A program made the position numbers and the translations under genes. Of a stretch of 64,000 bases of DNA, positions 63,148 to 64,000 are shown one piece after another. Every line of letters begins with the position of its first letter. Positions within the stretch are counted from its first letter, which is position 1. The notes under the pieces were generated by a model. That model had not been told where the DNA came from and did no database searches. It worked only from the letters and a program-made list of their open reading frames with translations. Source of the stretch: Capnocytophaga sputigena (GTDB lineage Bacteria; Bacteroidota; Bacteroidia; Flavobacteriales; Flavobacteriaceae); NCBI RefSeq assembly GCF_900446695.1, contig NZ_UAVP01000008.1, positions 558,001-622,000 of the forward strand, in the 5' to 3' direction.

Positions 63148-63360
63148 AAATAAACGCCTTCTACCGAAAATCTTTCTCACTACCCACCGCAACCCTATAT
63201 ATAGGACAGTAATGGGTGAGAATATCCAAGCGAGTATAGTGCGAATATGTATTTTTTCGTCCATCTTATCAAAAAAGCGACTAAACAATATACCAATGAA
63301 AAGTAACGGAAGCAACAAAACATATAGCATATTCTTTATGTGAGAGGAGCGTTTCTTCAA
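63142..63360 (-). CDS. small two-helix membrane protein
   Basis: The 72-residue frame starts with TTG at 63360 (MKKRSSHIKN) or ATG at 63330 (62 residues, MLYVLLLPLLFIGILFSRFF). It has two hydrophobic helices (about residues 12-29 and 43-60) and very basic ends (RWVVRKIFGRRRLFH). I recognise no family. It lies 24 bases beyond the PIN gene on the same strand and may be a third gene of that transcript or independent. Confidence 0.5.
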   Translation of the reverse strand: MKKRSSHIKNMLYVLLLPLLFIGILFSRFFDKMDEKIHIRTILAWIFSPITVLYIGLRWVVRKIFGRRRLFH

Positions 63361-63384
63361 CTGAAAATAAGTAAATTAGAGGTT

Positions 63385-63831
63385 TTATTTTTTGTAGAGA
63401 TGTTCACTCAATTCTTCTGTAGAGGTAAAGAAATGTCCGTAACCTTTTTCAGTAAGTCCCTTTACAAGGATTTTATCAGAAGTCCATATTTTGTGTTTGA
63501 TTTGCAGATGAAGAGCAATAAAAGGATAATCTTTTATATCTATATCAGCAACTATTTCTTTTGCTTTAATAGCATTAACTTTTTTAACCTCTTTTTCACT
63601 TACAATGGTAATACCTTCTAATAGCTTTTTAAAATCGGTTAATAGTTCCTTTTTTGTTTTCTGATTTTTAAAGCGTTTTACCAAATCAGGAATGTGCTCG
63701 GTTACTTCAGTAATGAGATAGTCAGGCACTATATATTGTATTTTCTTCCTTTCAGCTAATATAGAAGCTGTACGTCCTGTAGGATTTACAAGAGCACTCA
63801 TAAAAATATTACTGTCGGCAATGATAATCAT
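63385..63831 (-). CDS. PIN-domain ribonuclease toxin, second copy
   Basis: The 148-residue protein has the same length and blocks as the PIN toxin at 28768-29214: IIADSNIFMSALVNPTGRTA (Asp6), YLITEVTEHIPDLV (Glu), DIDIKDYPFIALHLQIKHKI (two Asp) and WTSDKILVKGL (Asp). The metal-binding acids are present. It begins 6 bases after the antitoxin stop codon, not with an overlap as in the other pair. Confidence 0.85.
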   Translation of the reverse strand: MIIIADSNIFMSALVNPTGRTASILAERKKIQYIVPDYLITEVTEHIPDLVKRFKNQKTKKELLTDFKKLLEGITIVSEKEVKKVNAIKAKEIVADIDIKDYPFIALHLQIKHKIWTSDKILVKGLTEKGYGHFFTSTEELSEHLYKK

Positions 63832-63837
63832 ATCATA

Positions 63838-64000
63838 TTAAATATTAAAGTGTTTATCCCAACGTTTAGCTATATTGTGATTTATCTTTTTAGAGATTGT
63901 CATCACAAACGCGTAATCCTCAGGGGTCATCTCTTCTTCTTTAGCGGCTTCTACGATTTCCTCAGGGGTCATTTTTAATACTTTAGAAGCATCCAATACT
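63838..64000 (-). CDS. antitoxin of second PIN module, 5' truncated by window edge
   Basis: On the minus strand a frame runs in from the edge and stops at TAA (63840-63838). Its visible 53 codons read VLDASKVLKMTPEEIVEAAK, then KEEEMTPEDYAFVMTISKKI and NHNIAKRWDKHFNI. The C-terminal motif ISK-x2-N-x-NIAKRW matches MSKESNRNIARRW at the end of the antitoxin at 29211-29477, so it belongs to the same antitoxin family. The start lies beyond the window. Confidence 0.75.
   Translation of the reverse strand, partial: VLDASKVLKMTPEEIVEAAKEEEMTPEDYAFVMTISKKINHNIAKRWDKHFNI

Overview
The window is AT-rich chromosomal DNA from a member of the Bacteroidota. Five things point there: SusC/SusD-type outer-membrane proteins; a type III glutamine synthetase; many Cys-lipoproteins with Lys/Ser/Asp after the lipobox; almost no Shine-Dalgarno sequences; and repeated promoters of the form TTG-N19/20-TAnnTTTG. 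Gene content and intergenic style suggest a Flavobacteriia member, possibly Capnocytophaga, but no rRNA or tRNA is present to settle this.

Layout. 1-12.7 kb: the 3' part of an SF1 helicase-nuclease, a secreted thioredoxin-fold protein, two related secreted proteins, an AraC/GyrI-type regulator, a membrane protein, a two-gene HipA-like kinase/DUF3037-like module and a lipoprotein. 13-27.1 kb: a polysaccharide utilization locus (SusC, SusD, SusE/F-like, GH66 dextranase, GH97 alpha-glucosidase) with a SusR-like regulator downstream. It fits capture and hydrolysis of alpha-1,6-glucan (dextran). 27.2-34.5 kb: galE, a PIN toxin-antitoxin pair, a short operon with tandem NmrA-like reductases (one fused to a SUKH immunity domain) and a CDP-alcohol phosphatidyltransferase, a two-repeat Tai4-like lipoprotein and a thioredoxin-fold peroxiredoxin-like protein. 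34.6-41.6 kb: CAAX protease, TonB-dependent receptor, a three-gene HipBST toxin-antitoxin system with a partial duplicate of hipB and its operator, a nitroreductase pseudogene and a BspA-type leucine-rich lipoprotein.

41.8-51.7 kb is a defence-rich stretch, all on the minus strand. In transcription order it holds dinD, an SF2 helicase with a C-terminal nuclease-like motif, type III glutamine synthetase, then a DpnII-type GATC restriction-modification operon (dpnM, dpnB, dpnA). A DUF262/DUF1524 (GmrSD-like) nuclease gene sits inside that operon, between dpnB and dpnA. I consider this the most interesting system here. 51.8-64 kb: lipoprotein, membrane-bound AraC regulator, dicarboxylate/amino-acid symporter, nitroreductase, a CrtI-like oxidoreductase fused to a ferredoxin-reductase-like module opposite a PAS-LuxR regulator, two paralogous lipoproteins, mutS, a small membrane protein and a second PIN toxin-antitoxin pair cut by the window edge.

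Intergenic regions carry short degenerate tandem repeats and several dispersed hairpin elements. All functions are from sequence reading and family knowledge; no search was run.
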